This document shows positions 51,397 through 61,114 of a DNA stretch of 64,000 bases, piece by piece; positions within the stretch are counted from its first letter, which is position 1; every line of letters starts with the position of its first letter. Position numbers and translations under genes: made by a program. Under the pieces are notes generated by a model, which saw only the letters and a program-made list of their open reading frames with translations, made no database searches and had not been told where the DNA came from. Source of the stretch: Filimonas zeae (GTDB taxonomy: Bacteria; Bacteroidota; Bacteroidia; Chitinophagales; Chitinophagaceae); the NCBI RefSeq assembly GCF_014641615.1, contig NZ_BMIB01000003.1, positions 1,054,001 to 1,118,000 on the forward strand, written 5' to 3'.

Positions 51397-51444
51397 TAAA
51401 CAGCAAAGGCGTCTCCGAATAATCGAAGACGCCTTTGCTGTTTA
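51397..51444. terminator. Bidirectional hairpin terminator
   Basis: Perfect 18-bp arms (51397-51414 and 51427-51444), extended by three more pairs across one mismatch, between the MaoC gene (plus) and the SusD gene (minus). A and T runs flank both sides. Confidence 0.88.
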
Positions 51445-51457
51445 AAAACATATTATA

Positions 51458-53440
51458 CTAACGCGGCCCCTGCCCTGCCTGTAGCGGCCAGCCGGGGTTT
51501 TGATAGATAGGCGAAGTAGTAAGATCAGTATTCCCTGCTGAAACGGTGAAATGCTGGTTAGCAATCGGGCTTAAATAATGCGCCATATGCCATTTCATAC
51601 CATTATATCCCAATGCATTGTCACGTATTTCGTAGGGGCGCAGATAAACGCTGCGTGCAGGGTCTGAAACCACCGCATCTGCATTACCGGCGCCATATAC
51701 CAGTTGTGAAGCAGTATACCAGTTTTGCATGGGGCCCCAGAGTTTAAAGCCATCCAGGTGATAGGGAGTGCTGATTAACTGATCCATTGCACGCCAGCGT
51801 TTCAGATCCATTAAACGCAGGCCCTCTGCCATAAGCTCGTTTCTGCGTTCGCGCCTGATATTGTACAGTGTTGCATCAATTAAATGGTTGGCAGAATATG
51901 CACCCCAATCAAGCGTTTCCTTACTTACATCTGTAGCAGCAATGGTTTGGGCTACATCGGTGCTTACCTGTGCACGGGCACGTATTTTCTGCCAGTAATC
52001 GGTAGCAGTGGCATCCAGCGATCCTGTTTTTTCCACAACTGCTTCCATATAATTGAGGTAAGCTTCTGTTGCGCGAAAGGTGATACTGCCGGTAAATGCG
52101 CCATTATTCAGTGTTTGTGCCCCATCATAACTCAAACCTTTTCTGATGGCATAACCAGTGGAATATTTATTTTCCACGCTGGACAACCATATTTGCGGTA
52201 TAGGCTCAACAGCAGTACCATGGGTACCGGCATTAGGATTAAGCAGAATGTTGCGCTGGCCGGGTTGCTTTAAAAACAACACCAGTCTTCCATCTCTTCC
52301 CTCTCTTACAGAACCAATGGAATCATCTCCCTTATAATTACTTCCGGCAGCGTATATAGGTAAGCCATTTGCCATAAGAAAGCTTTCTACCATACCACGC
52401 GATAAACCTACCGCATAGTTACCCAGCTGCGCATACACGGGCACGTTATGGGTAACCAGGCCGGTGGCATACTGACGCCACAAAAGCACCTCGCTATAGC
52501 CAGACATGTTAACAGCACTGAACATGCTGAAGTAAGGGTTTTCGTTACCAGATGATTCTATAATACCTGTATTAGCTACCAATGGTACGGCATCTGCCAC
52601 TGCTTTTGCAGCAGCCATAGCCTCACCCAGGAAGAATTCAATTTCACCATCTATACTGCCCGATGGAAACTGATAGCTGGCGTTATAGCTCTTATCCTTT
52701 CCCGGCCAACCCGGTCCATTGGGTACAAATGCAGTGCCTTTAAAGTATTTTAACCAGGTACCTTCGTACAAGGCCACACGTGATTTAAGTAATTGAGCAC
52801 ACGCTTTGGAAATACGGTTTTTACCGGCAGGTGAAGTGGTTAGTAGCAGATTGATAGCCGAATCCAGATCGGACAATATAAAACGGGCTACTTCTGTTCT
52901 GGGTTTTCTTTCACTGGCCGCTATTAACAGGGCTTCGTTATCGGGCAGGGTGGTTTTAAGTATAGGAAAATCGCCCAGCGCCTGTAGCTTACCAAAATAT
53001 TCATAAGCACGCAGAAAGTACATTTCACCTACGTAGTGGGCTATATTGGCCGGGGTACCGGTAATACTTCCCGCATTCCACTTAGGCAGCACATCCTGGA
53101 AAAAATAATTCATCTGGTAGATGTTGTAAAAGTTCCAGTCACCTCCCTCAGCCCCTACCAGCCATTGGCCGGGTACATAACGGGTATCAATAAAAGGCGT
53201 AGCCATATTATCCGTATTACCATCTATACCAAACGTACCAAAAGACCAGCCGCCATGAGAAGGCAAAATACCGTACCTGCCAATGGCATAGGCAGCCAGG
53301 TGCGATTCATCGTTCAGGTAGTTTTCCGGTATAATCTGAGAAGGGGGTTGCTGCTCCAGCATTTTTCTACAGCCACCTGTAAGCACTACCACTGCTACAA
53401 GGCACGCACCTATCGCCACATTTTTTATAATAGAGTACAT
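51458..53440 (-). CDS. SusD/RagB-family surface lipoprotein
   Basis: A 660-residue lipoprotein (signal CLVAVVVLTGGC, Cys about 24). The SusD pattern is clear: QQPPSQIIPENYLNDESHLAAYAIGRYGIL at the N-terminus, AEGLRLMDLKRW (the RRNEL...RLMDLKRW block: NIRRERRNELMAEG) near 555 and the C-terminal SPIANQHF. SusD proteins cap the SusC channel and bind the substrate. It follows the SusC gene by 12 bp. The locus lies downstream of a cobalamin riboswitch, so the substrate may be a corrinoid rather than a glycan. Confidence 0.95.
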   Translation of the reverse strand: MYSIIKNVAIGACLVAVVVLTGGCRKMLEQQPPSQIIPENYLNDESHLAAYAIGRYGILPSHGGWSFGTFGIDGNTDNMATPFIDTRYVPGQWLVGAEGGDWNFYNIYQMNYFFQDVLPKWNAGSITGTPANIAHYVGEMYFLRAYEYFGKLQALGDFPILKTTLPDNEALLIAASERKPRTEVARFILSDLDSAINLLLTTSPAGKNRISKACAQLLKSRVALYEGTWLKYFKGTAFVPNGPGWPGKDKSYNASYQFPSGSIDGEIEFFLGEAMAAAKAVADAVPLVANTGIIESSGNENPYFSMFSAVNMSGYSEVLLWRQYATGLVTHNVPVYAQLGNYAVGLSRGMVESFLMANGLPIYAAGSNYKGDDSIGSVREGRDGRLVLFLKQPGQRNILLNPNAGTHGTAVEPIPQIWLSSVENKYSTGYAIRKGLSYDGAQTLNNGAFTGSITFRATEAYLNYMEAVVEKTGSLDATATDYWQKIRARAQVSTDVAQTIAATDVSKETLDWGAYSANHLIDATLYNIRRERRNELMAEGLRLMDLKRWRAMDQLISTPYHLDGFKLWGPMQNWYTASQLVYGAGNADAVVSDPARSVYLRPYEIRDNALGYNGMKWHMAHYLSPIANQHFTVSAGNTDLTTSPIYQNPGWPLQAGQGPR

Positions 53441-53452
53441 AGTTAATTAAGT

Positions 53453-56400
53453 TTAGAAAGTTACACTTATGCCACCTGCAATTGTTTTTTGTAATGGATA
53501 CACACTGCCATCAGATCCACCATCAATGGTTTCAGGATCAAACATTTTAGCAGTTTTGGTACGCGTAAGCAAATTCTCGCCCGACAGGTATATGCGCAGG
53601 TTTTGAATATGCAGTTTATCAAGCAGCGAAGCGGGTAAGCTATATCCTATCTGCAGGTTTTTTAAACGGAGATAGGAAGCATTCTGCAGATAACGTGTTT
53701 GTGCCTCGCGGTTTTTAGGACTATTAAAAAGCGCGCGGGGATAATAAGAATTGAGGTTCTGGCCCAGTGGATGATCAGCGTTGGCGCGGAAGTAATCGGT
53801 ATGTTCCACAAAACCGGTTGACCACCATATCTGATCGGTAGTACCCCAGAAGAAGTAGCTGCCCTGCCAGTAATCGCGCTTCATCACACCCTGAAAAAAT
53901 GCCCTTACATCAAAGCCTTTCCAGTTAGCACTGGCATCAAAGCCCAGCGTATACCTGGGGGTACTGTTTCCAATTACCCGTAAATCGCCCGGATTAGAAA
54001 GGGTGGAATTACCCTTATCTAATTTACCATCTCCATTAACATCTGCATACATAATATCTCCGGCATCCCACTGGCTGCCCAGTACATTCTGCCCACCATT
54101 CAGCTTTTGCAGGTGTGCATCCATTTCCGCCTTGCTCTTAGCAATGCCTATGGTAGTTAAACCCCATATCTCACCCAGCTTCTGGCCGGTACGATAAGTA
54201 CTGAGTGCATTGGTTCTGTTAGCCGGATAAGCATCTACAGTAGTCTGATAATCGGACAACAGGAAACGGAATGAGTATTTAAGGCCGTTTTTCAGATTAT
54301 CAGACCAGGTAATTTCAGATTCAAAGCCACGGGTAGTGAGATTGGTGTTGTTTGTACTTGGCGTAGCTACCCCCAACGTTGCGGGTAATTGAGGAGCCGG
54401 GCCAACCATGTCGATGGTTTTGCGTTGAAACACTTCAAACGAACCACTTAACCGGCTGTTAAACAAACTGAAATCCAACCCTATGTTCAGGGTTTTAATA
54501 GTTTCCCAGGTAAGTGTAGAACTTACTAATGCATCGGGCGCTCCGGCAGTGTTAGGACGCTGACCGTTTATTAACCAGCTGCCTGAAGCAGTACCCACCG
54601 GCAAGGTTAAATACGTAGGATACCATACATTGGTGTTCTGGTTACCCAGTTCGCCATAAGAAGCCCTGAGCTTTAAGGTATTTATCTCGCTCCAAAGGTT
54701 TCTGATAAAAGATTCACGTGCTATGTTCCAGCCAACGGAAACAGATGGGAAAAGCCCCCAGCGTGAATCGGAACGGAACCGGGAAGAACCATCGTACCGC
54801 GCATTGGCTTCAAACAGGTACTTACCATCAAAGTCGTAGTTAATACGGCCAAAGAAGCCCTGTATACCCCAGTTCTGATACTGGCCGGAGACTGTGGGTG
54901 GCACTGCTACACCTAAAGGGTTTACACCTGAAGTAGTATTAATGGTTGGACTACCTGGCACAATAATGCCCTGGCGGGTAGCACTCAAATCTCTGTATTT
55001 GGTAAGCTCAGACTGAAAGCCAGCCATTACTTTACCGTTATGCGCCCCATAACGTTTATTATACTCACTGTAAATGTTGGTATTGTAGTAGTTTTCCTTA
55101 TAGCCATATTCATATACTTCAGAGTTCTGACCGTACACATATGGGTTGCCATTTACATCATGATTATAAGTACGCTGTGTATTCCAGTTACGGAAATCGG
55201 TTCTGGCCCGGTAGTTAAACTCACCAAAGGTTCTCCAGCCTTTAACAGGTTCAAATACCAGTTGCAGCTGCTGATAATTCCAGTCGCGCTGATTTTTATC
55301 TACCCCACCTTCTGCCATGCTTAAGGCAGGTGATGGCGAACTGTACAGGAATCCATTCGGATCGTACAGCGGCAAAGTAGGCCATCCCTGACGGCCCAGA
55401 TCATTATAAAAGCCGTTGGTTAACGCAGCGGGGCGCTGGTAACCTTCAAAAATAAACCGGTTAGTATAGTTTACAGCAACCTCGTCTGAAATTTTACCGT
55501 TTATTTTGGCTGTAACACCATACCTATCGTACCAGTCGGTATTAAAACGCATTAATCCATCCTGATGCATATAGTTACCCGAAAGGTAATAGCTGAAGCG
55601 ATCGTTACCGCCGTTCAGGCTGAGGTTATGCTCCTGCGCAAAGCTATTGCTTTTGTACATGGCCTTATACCAATCTACGTTGGCGTTACCATACGCATAT
55701 CCATCTGCCCAACGGCTGGGGTTATTGGGGTTGGGTATAATACTTTCTTTTAACGTACCGGCCTGGTAATCTTTAATACGCTGCAACTGCTCCGGACTAA
55801 AAAAGGCACTACTGCCGCTGTTTAAATTGGCATCGTTAAAAAACAACGCAAAAGTGTAGGAATCCATTTGTTTGGGCAGTAACAACGGGCCAGCCGAGCG
55901 GAGGCTGTTGTTGTAGTTTAAACGGGCCTTACCCTGTTTGCCTTTTTTGGTGGTAATTAATATTACACCAAAAGCCGCCCTTGAACCATATACAGCAGAG
56001 GCGGAAGCATCTTTTAACACGGAAATGCTTTCAATATCCTGCGGGTTAATAGCATTCAGCGAACCTTCCATACCATCTACCAGAATAAGCGGACTGGACG
56101 ATGAGGTACCAATAGTACCTATACCCCGGATATTGATACTGGGGTTACTTTCCAGCGATCCATTGTTCTGAGAAATGTTAAGGCCGGTAACCAAACCCTG
56201 CAATGCCTGTGCGGCGTTACGAACCGGACGATCTGCCAGCGCCTTAGCAGTTACCGTACCCACCGAACCAGTCATGTTTACTTTGCGCTGGGTACCAAAA
56301 CCCACCACCACCACATCTGCCAGGTCTGCCACTACCCGCGAAAGTGAAATGTTGCCCAGGTCTTCTGCATTTACAGCTACCTCTTTATCAACATATCCAA

Positions 56401-56683
56401 CAGAGGAAAAAACAAGCACGGCCCCTTTAGCTGCCTTTATGCTAAACCATCCGGCAGCATTAGTAGTGGCACCGGTACTGGTGTTTTTAATCAGCACAGA
56501 CACGTCCGGCACACCATTACCGGCAGTATCCAGTACTTTACCGGTTACTACATTTGTTTGGGCATAGGCACCAACACTCAACAACAAAAAAATAAGGAAA
56601 CAGGTGATTTCAGGCAACAAACGAAGTATAGGCCTCCGGGCTATGGCACTGTATTCCAGGCACACAGGATGTACTCTCTTCAT
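53453..56683 (-). CDS. SusC/RagA-family TonB-dependent transporter
   Basis: The start MKRVHPVCLEYSAIAR is chosen (1076 residues). After a long n-region signal peptide (FLIFLLLSVGAYAQ) comes the CarboxypepD_reg-like domain (VTGKVLDTAGNGVPDVSVLIKN), a SusC linker (VVVGFGTQRKVNMTGSVGTV), plug (SINIRGIGTIGTSSSSPLILVDGMEG, IESISVLKDASASAVYGSRAAFGVILITTKKG) and the barrel with the SusC C-terminus (RLKNLQIGYSLPASLL, IYLSGENLLT, TIAGGISVTF). It forms a complex with the SusD protein encoded after it. 164 bp separate it from the PKD lipoprotein gene, with direct repeats in between, so it may have its own promoter besides riboswitch-controlled read-through. Confidence 0.96.
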   Translation of the reverse strand: MKRVHPVCLEYSAIARRPILRLLPEITCFLIFLLLSVGAYAQTNVVTGKVLDTAGNGVPDVSVLIKNTSTGATTNAAGWFSIKAAKGAVLVFSSVGYVDKEVAVNAEDLGNISLSRVVADLADVVVVGFGTQRKVNMTGSVGTVTAKALADRPVRNAAQALQGLVTGLNISQNNGSLESNPSINIRGIGTIGTSSSSPLILVDGMEGSLNAINPQDIESISVLKDASASAVYGSRAAFGVILITTKKGKQGKARLNYNNSLRSAGPLLLPKQMDSYTFALFFNDANLNSGSSAFFSPEQLQRIKDYQAGTLKESIIPNPNNPSRWADGYAYGNANVDWYKAMYKSNSFAQEHNLSLNGGNDRFSYYLSGNYMHQDGLMRFNTDWYDRYGVTAKINGKISDEVAVNYTNRFIFEGYQRPAALTNGFYNDLGRQGWPTLPLYDPNGFLYSSPSPALSMAEGGVDKNQRDWNYQQLQLVFEPVKGWRTFGEFNYRARTDFRNWNTQRTYNHDVNGNPYVYGQNSEVYEYGYKENYYNTNIYSEYNKRYGAHNGKVMAGFQSELTKYRDLSATRQGIIVPGSPTINTTSGVNPLGVAVPPTVSGQYQNWGIQGFFGRINYDFDGKYLFEANARYDGSSRFRSDSRWGLFPSVSVGWNIARESFIRNLWSEINTLKLRASYGELGNQNTNVWYPTYLTLPVGTASGSWLINGQRPNTAGAPDALVSSTLTWETIKTLNIGLDFSLFNSRLSGSFEVFQRKTIDMVGPAPQLPATLGVATPSTNNTNLTTRGFESEITWSDNLKNGLKYSFRFLLSDYQTTVDAYPANRTNALSTYRTGQKLGEIWGLTTIGIAKSKAEMDAHLQKLNGGQNVLGSQWDAGDIMYADVNGDGKLDKGNSTLSNPGDLRVIGNSTPRYTLGFDASANWKGFDVRAFFQGVMKRDYWQGSYFFWGTTDQIWWSTGFVEHTDYFRANADHPLGQNLNSYYPRALFNSPKNREAQTRYLQNASYLRLKNLQIGYSLPASLLDKLHIQNLRIYLSGENLLTRTKTAKMFDPETIDGGSDGSVYPLQKTIAGGISVTF

Positions 56684-56752
56684 AATTAGCAATTGTTTAA
56701 AGTGTTCTGAATTAGTCGCTTGTAAAGTAGGGCGGATACTACTTTGCCGGGA

Positions 56753-56784
56753 GGGGTGAATTCATCAAAAAAAGGGGGTGAATT
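56753..56784. promoter_or_regulatory. Direct repeats upstream of the SusC gene
   Basis: GGGGTGAATT occurs at 56753-56762 and again at 56775-56784, exactly 22 bp apart (two helical turns), in the 164-bp gap upstream of SusC. Such phased repeats suit an activator binding site or a promoter-proximal element and hint at a separate promoter for SusC/SusD. Confidence 0.4.
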
Positions 56785-56847
56785 AATACCCGTCAGAAAA
56801 CATTTTAGCCGTAAATCACCTTTGGTGTAGTTTACTGTTATGATCTG

Positions 56848-58371
56848 TTAAGGATGTACGGTAGCGATATCTGCTTTCAGCAGATGTAAGTCTTCCCCTC
56901 TTCCAATTTCGGTAGAAGCTTCTCCCAGCCACCCATTTTCCTGATCTGTTCCGTTATACACCTTTACAAAGTCTATACCCGGCAGATTTACCTTATTGCC
57001 ATTTTTATCTATAGCCCAGTCAATATCAATACCGGAATTATCATGCCCGTTAGGATAGTTATCTACATATCCATACCGGAAAGCATATAATACGTAGTAG
57101 CTACCCTGCTTACTTTCATCAATTGCATTGTTAGCCAGGCGTATACCTTTGTATGTAATAGCGTTATCCTTTACCCATAGCGGGTAATAACTCTGGGCAT
57201 GAAAAGCATTTTTTATCTTGTACCCCTGCTGGCCCTGATTATCTGCCCAGCTTATGTAGTTGCTGATACGGGTAAAACTATTGACAGGTGCGCTGTCCGG
57301 CATTTCCGTTGCCGGGCGATTATATGTCATTTCATAATTACGGAACGTGCGTACATCACTTTTATTGCTAACGGCAGCACTATACCAGGGCTCGCTTTCT
57401 GCCGAAAAACTGCCACTGCCTTTTATCTCATACCACTCATCCTCATCGGGCTTACCATTTTTATTCCTATCGTACGCCACCATTACAATTCCCGGCTCAC
57501 AGCTGCCGCCGAAAGGTGCGTTGGGGCGTGGGTTAGCAGCTGCTCCAAATGCATTTCCCTGAATGCGAAAATCCCGTTTACCGGCAACGTTTACAATAGT
57601 GTGGTCAAAACCTACTACCACATAACCACCCCATCCTCCTAACGTAATCATAACCGGATTCTCTCCTGCCAGCTGTTTGTTTACTTTGCCCACCATTGTT
57701 TCGTAGGTATCGCCCACATCATACCTGGGCAGCTCGTTTACAAACTGACCGGGCGCAGGCAAATAGTCAAATACTTTTGAAATATACGGCGAAGGAGCCT
57801 GTACAGGTTGCCGCACTGTTACCAGCAGCGTATCTGTCAGCTCTGCGGAAGAAACAAGGAGCTGGTAGGCGCCTCTTTCCATAGCAATAAACTGCGCAGT
57901 ATCTTTACCGGGCCACAACCGGTACAGATGCGATGGTGCAGACAACACTTCCCATTTCACATCATTCTTACCGGCAAACTTTGAAGATGCCTGCAGGGTT
58001 AAAACGGCATGCGCTTTTATTTCCCAATTCCGGTACCTGCCGGTGGTAATCTGCACCACTTTCTGAAATACGTTGCCGGAATTATATGCCATGATAATAA
58101 CACTATGTACGGCGGGATTTACAGGTGCCTGAAAGGTGTATTGTAATGCATTGGCAACCCTTACACCGTTAACCACCCATACGATAGAGTCTACCCTGCT
58201 GGCGATAACAGGGGTTAATTGTATAGAGTCCCTCACTACTACGTAATATTCCGCTTCTATGCCTGATATAGCAGGGGCCGCTTCCGGCAGTTCTGCATCT
58301 TTTTTTCCACAGCTACTTATTAACAGTACAACAAAGGTTAGAAAACCCGTAAAAATATGTTGATATTTCAT
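56848..58371 (-). CDS. PKD-type surface lipoprotein of the cobalamin locus (second copy)
   Basis: The start MKYQHIFTGFLTFVVLL is chosen, giving a lipobox (LLISSC) at the right distance; two upstream ATG codons exist (507 residues). The N-terminal half has PKD/Ig-like domains (IVWVVNGVRVANALQYTF, HSVIIMAYNSGNVFQ). The C-terminal domain contains YDVGDTYETMVGKV, LGGWGGYVVVGFDHTIVN, an acidic loop DRNKNGKPDEDEWYEI and IDIDWAIDKNGNKVNLPGIDFVKVYNG. This C-terminal region is shared with the protein encoded at 59420-60892. Such proteins occur in Bacteroidota cobalamin loci as surface-exposed factors. Confidence 0.78.
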   Translation of the reverse strand: MKYQHIFTGFLTFVVLLISSCGKKDAELPEAAPAISGIEAEYYVVVRDSIQLTPVIASRVDSIVWVVNGVRVANALQYTFQAPVNPAVHSVIIMAYNSGNVFQKVVQITTGRYRNWEIKAHAVLTLQASSKFAGKNDVKWEVLSAPSHLYRLWPGKDTAQFIAMERGAYQLLVSSAELTDTLLVTVRQPVQAPSPYISKVFDYLPAPGQFVNELPRYDVGDTYETMVGKVNKQLAGENPVMITLGGWGGYVVVGFDHTIVNVAGKRDFRIQGNAFGAAANPRPNAPFGGSCEPGIVMVAYDRNKNGKPDEDEWYEIKGSGSFSAESEPWYSAAVSNKSDVRTFRNYEMTYNRPATEMPDSAPVNSFTRISNYISWADNQGQQGYKIKNAFHAQSYYPLWVKDNAITYKGIRLANNAIDESKQGSYYVLYAFRYGYVDNYPNGHDNSGIDIDWAIDKNGNKVNLPGIDFVKVYNGTDQENGWLGEASTEIGRGEDLHLLKADIATVHP

Positions 58372-58439
58372 TTTATTAAATTGATTCATTCCACTAATGA
58401 AGGATAGCAAAAAAAGCCGGGCATTTATTGAGTTTACAA

Positions 58440-59369
58440 TTACAGTGTTACTTCAACATTGTCCATGCAAACGTAGGCAGGCGTATTAAGCCCGTAAGTA
58501 CCGGAATCGTTACCTTCCATGTTAAACTCAACACGTGTAACAGTACCTAAAGCAGACAAGTCAAAATAAGTCCATGCTGTTAACGGACCTGATACCGGTA
58601 AGTGATTGACATACCTTGCCAGATAAATGGTAACCGGAGCACCACCATTGGTAGCCGTGCTGCCATTAAAACCATAAGCCAGTAGTTTAAGATAACCTGT
58701 TCCGTTAGCAATATCTTTAAGCGGCGTAGCCACACCAGACGAACCAAATGCATTGCCGTTCTGAATTACCCCATAAGTGTAAGAAGAAAGACACACATAC
58801 ATACCTTCAACCACACCACTGCCGGTGGTAAAATTAAGTGTAGGGCGTGTTGCATAGGAAGTATTATAAAAGTCTACATAACCAAACATTACAGCAAAAT
58901 TGCTGCTACCGCCATAACCGCCGTTTTTAGCGCCATGCGTACCAGAATAAACGCTGCACTGGTTTAGGTAGGAATACCACCAATCGCCTGTTTTTCCGGG
59001 AATGTTGGATTTGTAATTCCAGTCAGAAACCACAAAGCCTCCATCCCAATAGTTTACAGGAGAAGCGCCTCCGGCGCCTTTGATAGCAAACCTGAGGTTA
59101 CTGGGAGAATGAACATAAGGTGCTATCTGAGTACCACCGTAGGAAGAATAGGTATTATCTCCATACGAACTGGTATCTGCCATATAACTGCGGCTTATGC
59201 CTTCAAAAGTAATTGTATAAGTAATTGCCAGTGCTTTAGCCAGCTTTTCTGCGGTTGGCACAGCTTCAGCCTGTGTAGCCGGTAAATCGTTCTGTTTAGA
59301 ACAAGAGGTAACCAACACGGCGGCAATGCCTGCAACCAGTAGTGTTTTACTAAAAAGTGTTTTTTTCAT
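58440..59369 (-). CDS. DUF4465 surface lipoprotein
   Basis: A 309-residue lipoprotein (signal VAGIAAVLVTSC, Cys about 23). The DUF4465 pattern is seen: ITFEGISRSYMADTSSYGDN, VNYWDGGFVVSDWNYKS, NQCSVYSGTHGAKNGGYGGSSNFAVMFGY, GVVEGMYVCLSSYTYGVIQNGNAF, ARYVNHLPVSGPLTAWTYFDLS, VEFNMEGNDSGTYGLNTPAYVCMDNV. DUF4465 proteins are repeatedly found in Bacteroidota next to cobalamin receptors and cobalamin riboswitches. Flanked by the two PKD-type lipoprotein genes, gaps of 50 and 68 bp. Likely role: corrinoid capture at the cell surface (inferred). Confidence 0.88.
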   Translation of the reverse strand: MKKTLFSKTLLVAGIAAVLVTSCSKQNDLPATQAEAVPTAEKLAKALAITYTITFEGISRSYMADTSSYGDNTYSSYGGTQIAPYVHSPSNLRFAIKGAGGASPVNYWDGGFVVSDWNYKSNIPGKTGDWWYSYLNQCSVYSGTHGAKNGGYGGSSNFAVMFGYVDFYNTSYATRPTLNFTTGSGVVEGMYVCLSSYTYGVIQNGNAFGSSGVATPLKDIANGTGYLKLLAYGFNGSTATNGGAPVTIYLARYVNHLPVSGPLTAWTYFDLSALGTVTRVEFNMEGNDSGTYGLNTPAYVCMDNVEVTL

Positions 59370-59419
59370 TAGTGCTAATTTTAATGAGTGTATATATAGG
59401 GATGAGCCCGGCTTTCCGC

Positions 59420-60892
59420 TTAACTTTTAAGATTTCTGTCTACAATAGCCCCCACCTGTAACATGCGTCCTTCTTCCATATTGTAATCCATTAACTTACC
59501 GCCATTGTTTATAAAATCCTGTACGTATGGATAAACCACTTTACGGATTTTTATAAAGTTGATACCTGGTAACTGAACAGCTTCGCCTTTTTCATTTACC
59601 GCCATGTCAATATCAATGTTCAGCTTCTGCGAAAAAGGGTTGGCACCTGTAAGGTCTCTGGTAATACGTTTTCCTTTGCGCGAAAAAGATTCCTTCCATC
59701 CGTTCAGTAATACCATCTGCTTTGTATTAATATCCATATAACAGCCCGGAAAAAAGCCTCTGGTAGAAAGGTTGCCATCTGGAGTTTTAGAACTGTTGAA
59801 GGTTTTATTGGTAAGAATCTCACCCTGGGCCGGTTCTGATTTATTGTCTATCCAATTGTAGTAAGTATATACTCTCCTGCTATCCGTTTCAGTTTTCAGG
59901 TACGTAAAGGTGAGCTCATAGGAAGCGGTATCTTCCAGGCCGTAATCCGTATTCTTAATCTCATACCATTCGTCCTCATCCGGCTTTCCGTTCTTATTGC
60001 GATCGTATGCCACATATATCGCCGGCAAATCGCGGTTGGAGTAAGTAGCTGTTAATTCCAGATCTGTTTTACCAGGTGCATTTACCACGGTGTGGTCAAA
60101 TTGAAAGGTAGCACTGCCACCCCATGAGCCCAGGAAAAGAGAAGCATACAAATCTCCCTTTCTTAAAGCAGTTGCTTTGGCTAAAAAATCATTGTACGCG
60201 AGGGGATGTTCAAATCCTAAATCCCACAGCTCCTTATCTCCTATAACAGACCAGTTATGAAACTTTCCCGGTGCCGGTGCGTATTCCAATACCGTATACG
60301 CATTTTTTACATACTGCGCCGCCACTACCGTAATATTACTGGTAGCCGTTGCCACCTGCTTGCCGGCAGTTACGCGAAATGTTACCGCATAAGCACCCGA
60401 TGCAGGTGAAATAAAACTGATCGCACGGTTTTTGCTTATTATGGAATCACCTATTAACCACTCGTAAACATAGTCAGCCCCCGCAGGGCCCGTTACTTCG
60501 GGCATAATTTCCAATACTTCACTCAGTGGCACGGTGAAGGCATTGTTTAATGTTATAATAACAGGAGCTTGTACCTGTATCTGATACGATTGCTTAGCAG
60601 AGCCGCCCTTATTATCTACTTTAAAAGTAACTTCAAAATTGCCTGACTTAGTTGCCTCAAAGGTATAATTTACCTTACCGGCAGCAACCTCTTTACCATT
60701 CACCAGCCAGGTGTAACTGTTGCCTCTCAGGTTAGTGATATTAGGCGCAAGCACTGTTTTATCCCCTATATTCAATACAATGGTATCTGCATTTACTCCG
60801 GATATATCAGGAGCCAGATACTGATCTTTTTTACAGGAGAACACAAGTACAATAAAAACAGTGAACAGTTGTAAAAATATATATATTTTCAT
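59420..60892 (-). CDS. PKD-type surface lipoprotein of the cobalamin locus (first copy)
   Basis: A 490-residue lipoprotein (FTVFIVLVFSC, Cys about 20). Two PKD-like domains (about 28-110: YTWLVNGKEVAAGKVNYTFEATKSGNFEVTFKV; about 112-195: YEWLIGDSIISKNRAISFISPASGAYAVTFRV) precede a domain with YAPAPGKFHNWSV, LGSWGGSATFQFDHTVVN, the loop DRNKNGKPDEDEWYEI and LNIDIDMAVNEKGEAVQLPGINFIKIR. It is the first gene after the cobalamin riboswitch and a diverged copy of the protein at 56848-58371. Probably binds corrinoid or its carrier on the cell surface; the C-terminal domain is the likely binding part. Confidence 0.8.
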   Translation of the reverse strand: MKIYIFLQLFTVFIVLVFSCKKDQYLAPDISGVNADTIVLNIGDKTVLAPNITNLRGNSYTWLVNGKEVAAGKVNYTFEATKSGNFEVTFKVDNKGGSAKQSYQIQVQAPVIITLNNAFTVPLSEVLEIMPEVTGPAGADYVYEWLIGDSIISKNRAISFISPASGAYAVTFRVTAGKQVATATSNITVVAAQYVKNAYTVLEYAPAPGKFHNWSVIGDKELWDLGFEHPLAYNDFLAKATALRKGDLYASLFLGSWGGSATFQFDHTVVNAPGKTDLELTATYSNRDLPAIYVAYDRNKNGKPDEDEWYEIKNTDYGLEDTASYELTFTYLKTETDSRRVYTYYNWIDNKSEPAQGEILTNKTFNSSKTPDGNLSTRGFFPGCYMDINTKQMVLLNGWKESFSRKGKRITRDLTGANPFSQKLNIDIDMAVNEKGEAVQLPGINFIKIRKVVYPYVQDFINNGGKLMDYNMEEGRMLQVGAIVDRNLKS

Positions 60893-61114
60893 ATGTTTTA
60901 TTTCGGCTTATTCAGTTAACCTATCCAATGAAGCTTACAGCATTCAACAGCAGCATTAGCGGCGTTACCCACTACTGCGCAAAACAATACCAGCCATTGC
61001 CAGGCCTTGCAGGCATTAGCTTATGGTCTCTGATACCGCTTTACCCATGATGCATGAAAACAAATAGAGCCTGAAATAAATTTCAGTTCAGTTTCTGCTA
61101 TTCCAAGCCTCATC

